NCBI GenBank assembly: GCA_036745275.1
Contig: DAIOGK010000007.1
Location: 93,131 to 157,130, forward strand
Direction: 5' to 3'
Length of the DNA: 64,000 bases
DNA from: JAIUNP01 sp020161975
Lineage (GTDB): Bacteria; Pseudomonadota; Alphaproteobacteria; Rhizobiales; Beijerinckiaceae
The notes beneath the pieces are model-generated. The model worked only from the letters and a program-made list of their open reading frames with translations, was not told where the DNA came from and ran no database searches. Position numbers and translations under genes: made by a program. Below are positions 33,321-40,323 of the stretch, piece by piece. Positions within the stretch are counted from its first letter, which is position 1. Every line of letters starts with the position of its first letter.

Positions 33321-33583
33321 TGGTGCGTGCTCCGATCAGAATAGCCCCGATATTCCAGGTCCTATTGACAAAGGATTGAAGATTGTCGTGGTGGGCGCAG
33401 GCTGAAATATGGCGGGAGGAGGAAAAAAAGCGTGCTGGCGGCACGGTTGCCTGGATGCTTGTCGCAACATCCTGCTGTGTCAGCGCCATGAAGTCCTTGG
33501 GATGAGATATCTTGTTGCGGACGTTCAACGGATCATGACCGGTGGCGTCGGCGAGGGCATAATGACGTTGCAGGCGCGCGGCA

Positions 33584-33751
33584 CTATTGCCCCAAAACGA
33601 TATCCTTTTGCGCGTCATTGAAGCGATAGGCACGGCGCCAAGTCTTGGTGCCGCCCGGCAGAACCCACAATTGAAGGCCGCCGCCATCTGAAAGTTTCTG
33701 TTTCGTGTCGGTCGCCTTTAGGGAACGAAACGCTGTGTCGGTGAGCGGCAT
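33584..33751 (-). pseudogene. tyrosine integrase N-terminal relic
   Basis: MPLTDTAFRSLKATDTKQKL and the following LSDGGGLQLWVLPGGTKTWRRAYRFN...LGQ are a clear arm-binding (DUF4102-type) N-terminus of a P4-like integrase. The frame stops after 55 codons, where LGQYP...LADAR is expected. A second frame continues with LADA-like text near 33530-33585, so a frameshift and further decay are likely. It points away from tRNA-Leu, about 185 bases from its 3' end, the usual placement of an island integrase. Confidence 0.8.
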
Positions 33752-33935
33752 GTTGGGTTTCTGCTGGGTCGAAAATGTTGGGTTAGCGGCCCGGACCAAC
33801 AGAAAGTCCAACATTTTTGCTGGCTTCAAACGCATGGAAACGGACGCCAAAGGATGTCTTTGGATGCGAAAATTTCGATTTATCTTGATTTTTCAGACAC
33901 TTACGGAAGTAAGCGAACGTCAACGGAAGGCGATG

Positions 33936-34020
33936 TGGTGCCCCTAGCCGGAATCGAACCAGCACTCCTTGCGGAAACCGATTTTGAGTCGGTCGCGTCT
34001 ACCAGTTCCGCCATAGGGGC
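33936..34020 (-). tRNA. tRNA-Leu (CAA)
   Basis: An 85-nt cloverleaf on the minus strand with a 7-bp acceptor GCCCCTA/TAGGGGC, anticodon arm ACCGA-CTCAAAA-TCGGT (anticodon CAA), a long class II variable arm, T arm with TTCGATT, and A73 plus an encoded CCA. Its 3' end faces the integrase relic. Confidence 0.96.
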
Positions 34021-34146
34021 ATTCAGCAGAAGGTTCCTGCCGAAGTAGGCGGACTATAGCCAGCATCGGCGCCCGGTCAATCATTCACAAGGCATGAAAC
34101 CGGAAATACCTTTACTTGAGCCGGGTGCGCCGGTTATCCCCGCTCC

Positions 34147-34728
34147 ATGTTGAAGCGGCTTTACAACTGGACCATTGCGCTTGCGGAGAGCCCGCGCGCG
34201 CCCACAGCGCTGGCGGCGGTGTCCTTCGCCGAAAGTTCCTTTTTCCCCGTTCCGCCGGATGTGATGCTGTTGCCGATGGCGATGGCCAAGCCGCAGAATG
34301 CCTGGCGCTATGCGCTCATCTGCACCATTGCCTCGGTGCTGGGCGGGATCGTCGGCTATGGTATCGGGTATCTCCTCTATGACAGCGTGGGCCAGTGGTT
34401 GATCCGGGTTTACGGGCTCGGCGACAAGCTGGAGGCGTTCCGCACGCTTTATCAGCAGCATGGACACTGGATCATCCTGATCAAGGGGCTGACGCCGATT
34501 CCCTACAAGTTGGTGACGATCGCCAGCGGCCTCGCCGCCTATGATTTCTTCTGGTTCGTTGTGCTGTCGATCATCACGCGCGGGGCGCGGTTCTTCATCC
34601 TGGCCGGCATTCTCCATCGTTTCGGCGCCCCAATGAAGCGTTTTATCGATAACAATCTCGGCCTTGTCGCGGCCGTCCTTGTTATCGCCATTGTTGGCGG
34701 CTTTTACGCGGTGAAGTTCCTGCTCTGA
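34147..34728 (+). CDS. DedA/YqaA-family membrane protein
   Basis: A 193-residue inner-membrane protein of the VTT/DedA superfamily (YqaA-like). Typical text is FAESSFFPVPPDVMLLPMAMAKP (about 27-49), GGIVGYGIGYLLYD, and KGLTPIPYKLVTIASGLA (about 114-131), the conserved G-x-x-P-x-P reentrant motif. The family has been linked to polyprenyl-phosphate or phospholipid handling and membrane homeostasis. It ends 10 bases before an in-frame ATG of dsbB, so the two are probably co-transcribed. Confidence 0.9.
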   Translation: MLKRLYNWTIALAESPRAPTALAAVSFAESSFFPVPPDVMLLPMAMAKPQNAWRYALICTIASVLGGIVGYGIGYLLYDSVGQWLIRVYGLGDKLEAFRTLYQQHGHWIILIKGLTPIPYKLVTIASGLAAYDFFWFVVLSIITRGARFFILAGILHRFGAPMKRFIDNNLGLVAAVLVIAIVGGFYAVKFLL

Positions 34729-34752
34729 CCTCATGCAATGCCGGGGTGCCTC

Positions 34753-35256
34753 ATGATGCTGCGTGACCACCGCCTGCTTGTTTCTGCACTTCTTCTGGCA
34801 GTCGCCGCCATTGCAGGAGCGTGGGTTTTCGAACTCGGATTTGGTTACCTGCCCTGCAAGCTTTGCCTGTGGGAGCGCTGGCCCTATTACATCGGCATTC
34901 CGCTCGGCCTGGCGGCGCTGGCCGCCGGCGGGGGCGGGATGGGGCGCTTCCTGCAAGGCGCGATGGTTCTGGTCTTTCTGGCCGGCGCTGGCCTTGCCGT
35001 CTATCACGCGGGGGCGGAATGGGCATTCTGGCCTGGCCCGAGCGATTGCGGCGGCCGGATCGCGGATGGGCCGGCCAATGTGCTCGACCTCAAGGCCAGT
35101 ATCCGGGCGACGAAAGTCATCCGATGCGATCAGGCGGCCTTGCGCGTACTTGGCCTGTCCTTTGCCGGCTGGAATGTGCTGGTTTCACTGGCCGTTGCCG
35201 CGTTGGCTGCTGCGGGGCTGTGCCGGTGTCAGGGTTCGAGTTCGCAATCCCAGTAA
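34753..35256 (+). CDS. dsbB: disulfide bond formation protein DsbB
   Basis: A 167-residue, four-helix membrane quinone oxidoreductase that reoxidises DsbA-type thiol oxidases. The first redox pair is the CKLC of GYLPCKLCLWERWP (about 34-47); the second pair is likely the Cys of SDCGG and IRCDQAALR (about 99 and 123). Start ATG 34753 was chosen with a CGGGG site; ATG 34738 is an alternative. The 3' end overlaps the convergent HNH gene by 28 bases. Confidence 0.9.
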   Translation: MMLRDHRLLVSALLLAVAAIAGAWVFELGFGYLPCKLCLWERWPYYIGIPLGLAALAAGGGGMGRFLQGAMVLVFLAGAGLAVYHAGAEWAFWPGPSDCGGRIADGPANVLDLKASIRATKVIRCDQAALRVLGLSFAGWNVLVSLAVAALAAAGLCRCQGSSSQSQ

Positions 35257-35798
35257 AGATAATCCAGCCAGCTTTCATGCAGGTAGTTGGGCGGGAAGTG
35301 GCGTCCGCTGGCGTGTAGATCCTGCAAGCTCGGCTGGAATGGCGGGTGGCGCGGCCACATCTCGGCATCGGCTGGCAGCTTGTCGCCCTTTCTCAGATTG
35401 CAGGGCGAGCAGGCGGCGACAACATTGTCCCACACGGTCAGGCCACCTTTCGAACGGGGAATGACGTGATCGAAGGTCAGTTCGTCATGGCTGCCGCAAT
35501 ACTGGCAGGAAAACCGATCCCGCAAAAAGACGTTGAACCGCGTGAAGGCGGGGTTGCGTGTGGGGCGGATGTAGGTTTTCAGCGAGACGACCGAAGGCAG
35601 GCGTACCGCAAATGAGGGGGAATGCACCACCCGGTCATAATGGGAAACGATGTTCACCCGATCGAGAAAGACCGCTTTCAGTGCGTCCTGCCAGGACCAC
35701 AGCGACAGAGGATAATAGCTCAACGGGCGGTAATCCGCGTTAAGCACCAGCGCCGGACACGCATCCGGCGAGACTGGCAGGCCGACGTGTATCGTCAC
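35229..35798 (-). CDS. HNH endonuclease family protein
   Basis: A 189-residue protein with an HNH domain. The zinc/HNH motif is FSCQYCGSHDELTFDHVIPRSKGG (about 98-121), then WDNVVAACSPCNLRKGDK, which supplies CxxC pairs and the HNH core. The N-terminal part (LVLNADYRPLSYYPLSLWSW) is typical of the widely conserved alphaproteobacterial HNH protein. No restriction partner is nearby; a core DNA-repair or phage-derived role is possible. GTG 35798 is used after an AGAGG site; TTG 35816 is possible. Confidence 0.88.
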   Translation of the reverse strand: MTIHVGLPVSPDACPALVLNADYRPLSYYPLSLWSWQDALKAVFLDRVNIVSHYDRVVHSPSFAVRLPSVVSLKTYIRPTRNPAFTRFNVFLRDRFSCQYCGSHDELTFDHVIPRSKGGLTVWDNVVAACSPCNLRKGDKLPADAEMWPRHPPFQPSLQDLHASGRHFPPNYLHESWLDYLYWDCELEP

Positions 35799-35889
35799 AC
35801 CACCACCTCTCGACAAGCCGAATCGAAGTCGTCAAACCTGTTTTGCTATGAAAGCAGGCTGCGACAAGCTTGTGAAGAGTGTGTTCGGA

Positions 35890-36771
35890 TCAACGGGTGG
35901 GTACGGGCTTTTCGCCGCGATAATCGTAGAAGCCGCGCTTGACCTTTCGGCCCAGCCAGCCGGCCTCGACATACTTCACCAGCAGCGGGCAGGGGCGGTA
36001 TTTTGAATCCGACAAGCCATCATGCAGTACCTGCATGATGGACAGGCAGGTGTCGAGGCCGATGAAATCGGCCAGCTGGAGCGGCCCCATCGGGTGATTC
36101 GCCCCAAGTCGCATCGCCGTATCGATGGCCTCGACCGAGCCGACGCCTTCATAGAGCGTATAAACCGCCTCGTTGATCATCGGCAGCAGGATGCGGTTGA
36201 CGATGAAGGCCGGAAAATCTTCCGACATCGTGACGGTCTTGCCAAGCTTGGCGATGAACTCGCGCGCCGAACGGAATGTGGGATCATCGGTCGCGATGCC
36301 ACGAATCAATTCGACAAGCTGCATCACCGGCACTGGATTCATGAAATGGATGCCGATGAACCGCTCGGGCCGATCCGTTGATGAGGCAAGCCGTGTGATC
36401 GAGATCGAGGAGGTGTTGGAAGCAAGAATGGCCTCCGGCTTGGCAATTTTCGACAGATCCTGGAAGATTTTGCGCTTGATCGCTTCGTTTTCGCTCGCCG
36501 CCTCGATGATCAGGTCACAGCTAGCGAGATCGGCAAGGGTCGGAGCGCCGTCGATCCGGTCCACGGCGGCCTTCTTGGTTGCCTCGTCGATGGTTCCCTT
36601 CTGCAACTGGCGCCCGAGATTGCCGTTGATGGTGGCAAGACCTGTGTTGATGCGCTCTTCCGAAACATCGTGAACCAGAACGCTGAAACCGTTCAGTGCG
36701 GCGACATGAGCGATCCCGCTGCCCATCTGGCCGGCGCCAACAATTCCCAATTTTCTGATTTCGATCGACAT
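35890..36771 (-). CDS. 3-hydroxybutyryl-CoA dehydrogenase
   Basis: A 293-residue enzyme of the 3-hydroxyacyl-CoA dehydrogenase family (PaaH/Hbd). The NAD motif is GIVGAGQMGSGIAHVAALNG (about 9-28); the catalytic dyad region is FIGIHFMNPVPVMQLVE (His about 143), and the C-terminal domain has GANHPMGPLQLADFIGLD. It converts (S)-3-hydroxybutyryl-CoA and acetoacetyl-CoA. It lies downstream of etfBA in the same direction with a terminator between, so beta-oxidation/short-chain acyl-CoA metabolism genes are grouped here. Confidence 0.94.
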   Translation of the reverse strand: MSIEIRKLGIVGAGQMGSGIAHVAALNGFSVLVHDVSEERINTGLATINGNLGRQLQKGTIDEATKKAAVDRIDGAPTLADLASCDLIIEAASENEAIKRKIFQDLSKIAKPEAILASNTSSISITRLASSTDRPERFIGIHFMNPVPVMQLVELIRGIATDDPTFRSAREFIAKLGKTVTMSEDFPAFIVNRILLPMINEAVYTLYEGVGSVEAIDTAMRLGANHPMGPLQLADFIGLDTCLSIMQVLHDGLSDSKYRPCPLLVKYVEAGWLGRKVKRGFYDYRGEKPVPTR

Positions 36772-36920
36772 TTCGCCTGCCCCGTTACCCGGTATCATGT
36801 CAGCAATGTCACGGTGAGGACCCTTGGCCGCTCCGGAATTGCCAGCTGTTGTTGTCAGCTTCCGACGCGGGGACCCTGTCCGTCAATACCGACGAATGGC
36901 TGCTGCGCTTTCGCTGTCAT

Positions 36921-36949
36921 AAAAAAGGCGGGGCTACCCCCGCCTTTTC
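36921..36949 (-). terminator. terminator of etfBA
   Basis: On the minus strand AAAAGGCGGGG-GTAG-CCCCGCC-TTTTTT forms a strong hairpin with a U-run, about 15 bases after the etfA stop. Confidence 0.85.
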
Positions 36950-36962
36950 AGTTCTGGTTGCC

Positions 36963-37901
36963 TCAGGCCTTGTCCAGTGCCGTGGCGAGTTCCGGCATGA
37001 TCTGGAACAGATCGCCGACAAGACCGTAGTCCGCCACCTGGAAGATCGGGGCATCCGGATCCTTGTTGATCGCGACGATTACCTTGGAATCCTTCATGCC
37101 GGCGAGATGCTGGATGGCGCCCGAGATTCCGACCGCGACGTAGAGTTCCGGGGCGACGACCTTGCCGGTCTGGCCGACCTGCCAGTCGTTCGGGGCATAA
37201 CCGGCATCGACCGCCGCACGCGAGGCACCGACTGCCGCGCCGAGCTTGTCGGCCACCGGCTCGATGTATTTGCCGAAGTTCTCGCTCGAGGCGAGCGCCC
37301 GGCCACCGGAGACGATGATCTTGGCGGATGCGAGCTCCGGACGATCCGACTTCGACAATTCCTCGCCAACGAAGGTCGAGGCGGCGTCCGCTCCCGCCGA
37401 GGCAACCGCCTCGATGGTGGCCGAACTCCCGGTGCCCGTGCCCTGGAAGGACGCGGTCTGCACGGTGACGACTTTCTTCGCATCGCCCGACTTCACGGTC
37501 TGGATGGCGTTTCCAGCGTAAATCGGCCGCTCAAACGTATCGGCAGCGACAACCTTTGTGATCGCGGAGATCAGCATGACGTCGAGCAGGGCCGCGACGC
37601 GCGGGGCGATGTTGCGGCCATTGGCTGTCGCAGGGGCGACGATGGCGTCGTAGCCTCCGGCGAGGCTGACGACGAGTTTGGCGGTCGGTTCGGCAAGCTG
37701 GTGGGCATAGGCGGCATCATCGGCCACCAGAACCTTGGCGACGCCGGCGAGCGCTGCAGCCGCCTTGGCGGCGCCTTCGCAGCCCTTGCCCGCGACGAGC
37801 ACATGTACGGGCGAGCCGATGGCAGCAGCAGCGGTCAGCGCCTTGGCGGTTGCGTCCTTCAGGCCCGCGTTGTCATGTTCGGCAATCAGCAGAACGGCCA
37901 T
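36963..37901 (-). CDS. etfA: electron transfer flavoprotein subunit alpha
   Basis: A 312-residue FAD-binding large subunit of ETF, which passes electrons from acyl-CoA dehydrogenases to the quinone pool via ETF-QO. The ETF-alpha C-terminal FAD domain is seen as IIVSGGRALASSENF (about 194-208), VGASRAAVDAGYAPNDWQVGQTGKVVAPELYVAVGISGAIQH and the AINKDPDAPIFQVADYGLVGD end. It begins one base after etfB ends, so a fixed alpha:beta ratio is expected. Confidence 0.97.
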   Translation of the reverse strand: MAVLLIAEHDNAGLKDATAKALTAAAAIGSPVHVLVAGKGCEGAAKAAAALAGVAKVLVADDAAYAHQLAEPTAKLVVSLAGGYDAIVAPATANGRNIAPRVAALLDVMLISAITKVVAADTFERPIYAGNAIQTVKSGDAKKVVTVQTASFQGTGTGSSATIEAVASAGADAASTFVGEELSKSDRPELASAKIIVSGGRALASSENFGKYIEPVADKLGAAVGASRAAVDAGYAPNDWQVGQTGKVVAPELYVAVGISGAIQHLAGMKDSKVIVAINKDPDAPIFQVADYGLVGDLFQIMPELATALDKA

Positions 37902-37902
37902 G

Positions 37903-38652
37903 TCAGAGCACTCCCGCTTCGTTCTTGAGTTTCGAGACGAGTTCGTTCACGTCAGCCACCTTGACGCCGGCCTTGCGGCTGGCGGGTTCAGCGGTCTTGA
38001 GTACGGTGAGGCGCGGCGCGATGTCGACGCCGAGCGCATCCGGCGCGGTCTCGTCCAGCGGCTTCTTCTTGGCCTTCATGATATTCGGCAGCGAGGCATA
38101 GCGTGGCTCGTTAAGGCGCAGGTCCGTGGTCAGGATCGCGGGCAGCGCGAGCGAGACGGTCTGAAGGCCACCGTCCACCTCGCGGGTAACGTCGATCTTG
38201 CCGTCGCCGAGCACCGCCTTGGAGGCGAAGGTGCCCTGCGGCCAACCGAGCAGCGCGGCCAGCATCTGTCCCGTGGCGTTGGTGTCGTCGTCGATGGCCT
38301 GCTTGCCGAGAATGACGAGGCCCGGGTTCTCGTTTCCGACAACCGCCTTCAGGATCTTGGCGACCGCGAGCGGTTCAATTACCGCATCGGTCTTGACCAG
38401 GATGCCGCGGTCCGCCCCCATGGCAAGCGCCGTACGGATCGTCTCCTGCGCCTGCTGCGGGCCGATGGAGACAACCACGATCTCACTGGCCTTGCCGGCT
38501 TCCTTCATCCGGAGCGCCTCCTCGACGGCAATCTCGTCGAAGGGGTTCATGCTCATCTTCACATTCGCAAGGTCGACGCCCGAACCATCCGCCTTGACGC
38601 GAATTTTCACGTTGTAATCGACGACCCGCTTCACGGGCACGAGAATCTTCAT
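37903..38652 (-). CDS. etfB: electron transfer flavoprotein subunit beta
   Basis: The 249-residue AMP-binding small subunit of ETF. The family start MKILVPVKRVVDYNVKIRV, the NPFDEIAVEEALRMKE segment and the signature VILGKQAIDDDTNATGQMLAALLGW (about 118-142) are intact. ATG 38652 gives the family N-terminus; a 28-codon longer frame is rejected. It is the first gene of the etfBA unit. Confidence 0.97.
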   Translation of the reverse strand: MKILVPVKRVVDYNVKIRVKADGSGVDLANVKMSMNPFDEIAVEEALRMKEAGKASEIVVVSIGPQQAQETIRTALAMGADRGILVKTDAVIEPLAVAKILKAVVGNENPGLVILGKQAIDDDTNATGQMLAALLGWPQGTFASKAVLGDGKIDVTREVDGGLQTVSLALPAILTTDLRLNEPRYASLPNIMKAKKKPLDETAPDALGVDIAPRLTVLKTAEPASRKAGVKVADVNELVSKLKNEAGVL

Positions 38653-38772
38653 CTGGTCTTCACTCCCACGTGGCTGGACCCTTCTGTGCTCGGTAGCGAC
38701 GGTAACGGCAGCAATGGGCAGCGTCAACGCGCGCACGCGCCGATTGGCCGCCGTGCCTTGTCCGAAGTTATC

Positions 38773-39489
38773 CTACCTTTGCCGGGTGGAAGCGGGCGCA
38801 GGCCGGGCGCGCAACCCGCGTAACGGACGGATACGCAGCGCGACAACCGCGAGCGCGCCGATCACGAGCCCGGCGATATGGGCAACCCAGGCCACCGAGC
38901 GGTCGTGATCATAGAGCGCATGGCCGATCTGGAAGACGAACCAGGCAGCAATGAACCAGAAGGCTGGAATGCGTACCGGCAGGATGTTCAGCGCAAGGCC
39001 GAATACCTTTACCTCCGGATAGAGCACCAGATAGGCGCCGAGAATCGCGGCGACCGCGCCGGACGCGCCGATGAGCGGTGAGGAAGATTCTGGCGTCGCC
39101 AGCGCATAGGCGATGCCGGCGGCTGCGCCCGTTGCCAGATAGAACAGTATGAAGGCCGGCGTGCCCATGGCCTCTTCGACATTGTCGGCGAAAATCCAGA
39201 GAAACAGCATGTTGCCGACGAGATGCAGGATGTTGCCATGGAGGAAGAGTGAGGTGATCGGCGTGAACAGCGTGGGCGCGGAACGGATGTCGGGCGAAAG
39301 TTCCGCATGGCCGGAAAAGACCTGCGGGATGAGGCCGAAGCCCAGCGAAAAGGCAGGCTCAAGCGACAAGATCACTTCGGCCTGGAACAGCACGAAAATC
39401 ACCGTGCACAAACCGATGGCAGACCAGGCGCCATAGGGCGTGAAGCGATGGTCCAGCGGCGCGTCATCGCTTAGCGGCAAAAAGATCAC
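38773..39489 (-). CDS. rhomboid family intramembrane serine protease
   Basis: A 238-residue polytopic protein. The catalytic Ser is in LIGASGAVAAILG (about 142), the His in VAWVAHIAGLVIGAL (about 206), and the oxyanion His-x-x-x-Asn pattern is in HGNILHLVGNMLFLW (about 83-97). Six helices fit the bacterial rhomboid core. Target proteins are not predictable. It is separated from etfB by about 120 bases and from the pduO-type gene by 12 bases, so it is probably the last gene of that transcript. Confidence 0.9.
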   Translation of the reverse strand: MIFLPLSDDAPLDHRFTPYGAWSAIGLCTVIFVLFQAEVILSLEPAFSLGFGLIPQVFSGHAELSPDIRSAPTLFTPITSLFLHGNILHLVGNMLFLWIFADNVEEAMGTPAFILFYLATGAAAGIAYALATPESSSPLIGASGAVAAILGAYLVLYPEVKVFGLALNILPVRIPAFWFIAAWFVFQIGHALYDHDRSVAWVAHIAGLVIGALAVVALRIRPLRGLRARPAPASTRQR

Positions 39490-39501
39490 CCGGCACTCCC
39501 G

Positions 39502-40080
39502 TCAGCGATTCTGGCCGGGTACCCAGAGGACATCGCCCGGGCCGGCAGCATTTACGAAACGGGCGGCGACGAACAGGAAATCCGAGAGCCGGTTGATGTA
39601 TTCGAGCGAAGCTGCGCTGATCGTCTCGCCCGGCTGCGCGGCAAGGGCGACCATCAGCCGCTCGGCCCGGCGGCAGGTGGTGCGCGCCAGATGCAGGTGG
39701 GCCGCCGCAGCAGTGCCGCCCGGCAGCACGAAGGAGCGGAGGGGCTTCAGTCCGGCATTCAGCGTGTCGATATCTTCTTCCACGCGTTTGACCTGAGAAG
39801 CGACGATGCGCAGGGGTTCGTAGCCGAGCGGTTGTCCGGTCTCCGGGGTGCAGAGGTCGGCGCCGAGATCGAAGAGGTCATTCTGTGCGCGGTTCAGCAT
39901 GGCATCGAGTGCTGGCTGGTCGGACAGGTGCAGGCGCGCAAGGCCAAGGCAGGCGTTCGTTTCATCCACGGTGCCAAAGGCCTCGACGCGGAGATTGTCC
40001 TTGCGCACACGGCTGCCGTCGCCGAGGCCGGTGGTGCCGCCGTCGCCAGTGCGCGTGTAGATGCGGTTGAGACGGACCAT
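39502..40080 (-). CDS. pduO: cob(I)alamin adenosyltransferase, PduO type
   Basis: A 192-residue enzyme that makes adenosylcobalamin from ATP and cob(I)alamin. The ATP-binding N-terminus is IYTRTGDGGTTGLGDGSRVRKD (about 7-28), with GTVDETNACLGLA, and the R-x4-E pattern is in RTTCRRAERLMVAL. Its start codon overlaps the HIG1-type gene stop by 4 bases. No B12 biosynthesis or B12-dependent mutase gene is in the window. Confidence 0.93.
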   Translation of the reverse strand: MVRLNRIYTRTGDGGTTGLGDGSRVRKDNLRVEAFGTVDETNACLGLARLHLSDQPALDAMLNRAQNDLFDLGADLCTPETGQPLGYEPLRIVASQVKRVEEDIDTLNAGLKPLRSFVLPGGTAAAAHLHLARTTCRRAERLMVALAAQPGETISAASLEYINRLSDFLFVAARFVNAAGPGDVLWVPGQNR

Positions 40081-40271
40081 CAGCGCGTCTTGATGAAAAT
40101 GGCGAGCATCATCAAAAGGACAGCGACGGCCTGGAGACCGACGCGCCAGCGCATCAGGGTTTGCGAGCGGTTTGGACTGCCGGCACGCACCATGTTGAAC
40201 AGACCGAGGCCCAGAACGAGGGTCACCGCGCCGATGGCGAGGGGGATGAGAAAGGTCAGAATTCCCTGCAT
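40080..40271 (-). CDS. twin-transmembrane HIG1-type protein
   Basis: A 63-residue protein with two hydrophobic helices (about 4-25 and 42-60) joined by RAGSPNRSQTLMRWRVGLQ, the arrangement of the small HIG1-domain proteins that often precede cobalamin adenosyltransferase in alphaproteobacteria. GGAG lies before ATG 40271, and the ATGA overlap with pduO follows. Mitochondrial HIG1 relatives assist respiratory supercomplexes; the bacterial role is not known. Confidence 0.83.
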   Translation of the reverse strand: MQGILTFLIPLAIGAVTLVLGLGLFNMVRAGSPNRSQTLMRWRVGLQAVAVLLMMLAIFIKTR

Positions 40272-40323
40272 GGTGGTGCTCCGGCTGGTTCTCCGTTGCT
40301 TTTCGCGCGCCGGAGCGCCGAGG

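Noticed and set aside
33301..33583. Intact integrase C-terminal catalytic domain
   Set aside because: No R...HxxR...Y catalytic motif of tyrosine recombinases can be read in this stretch; the gene is a relic.
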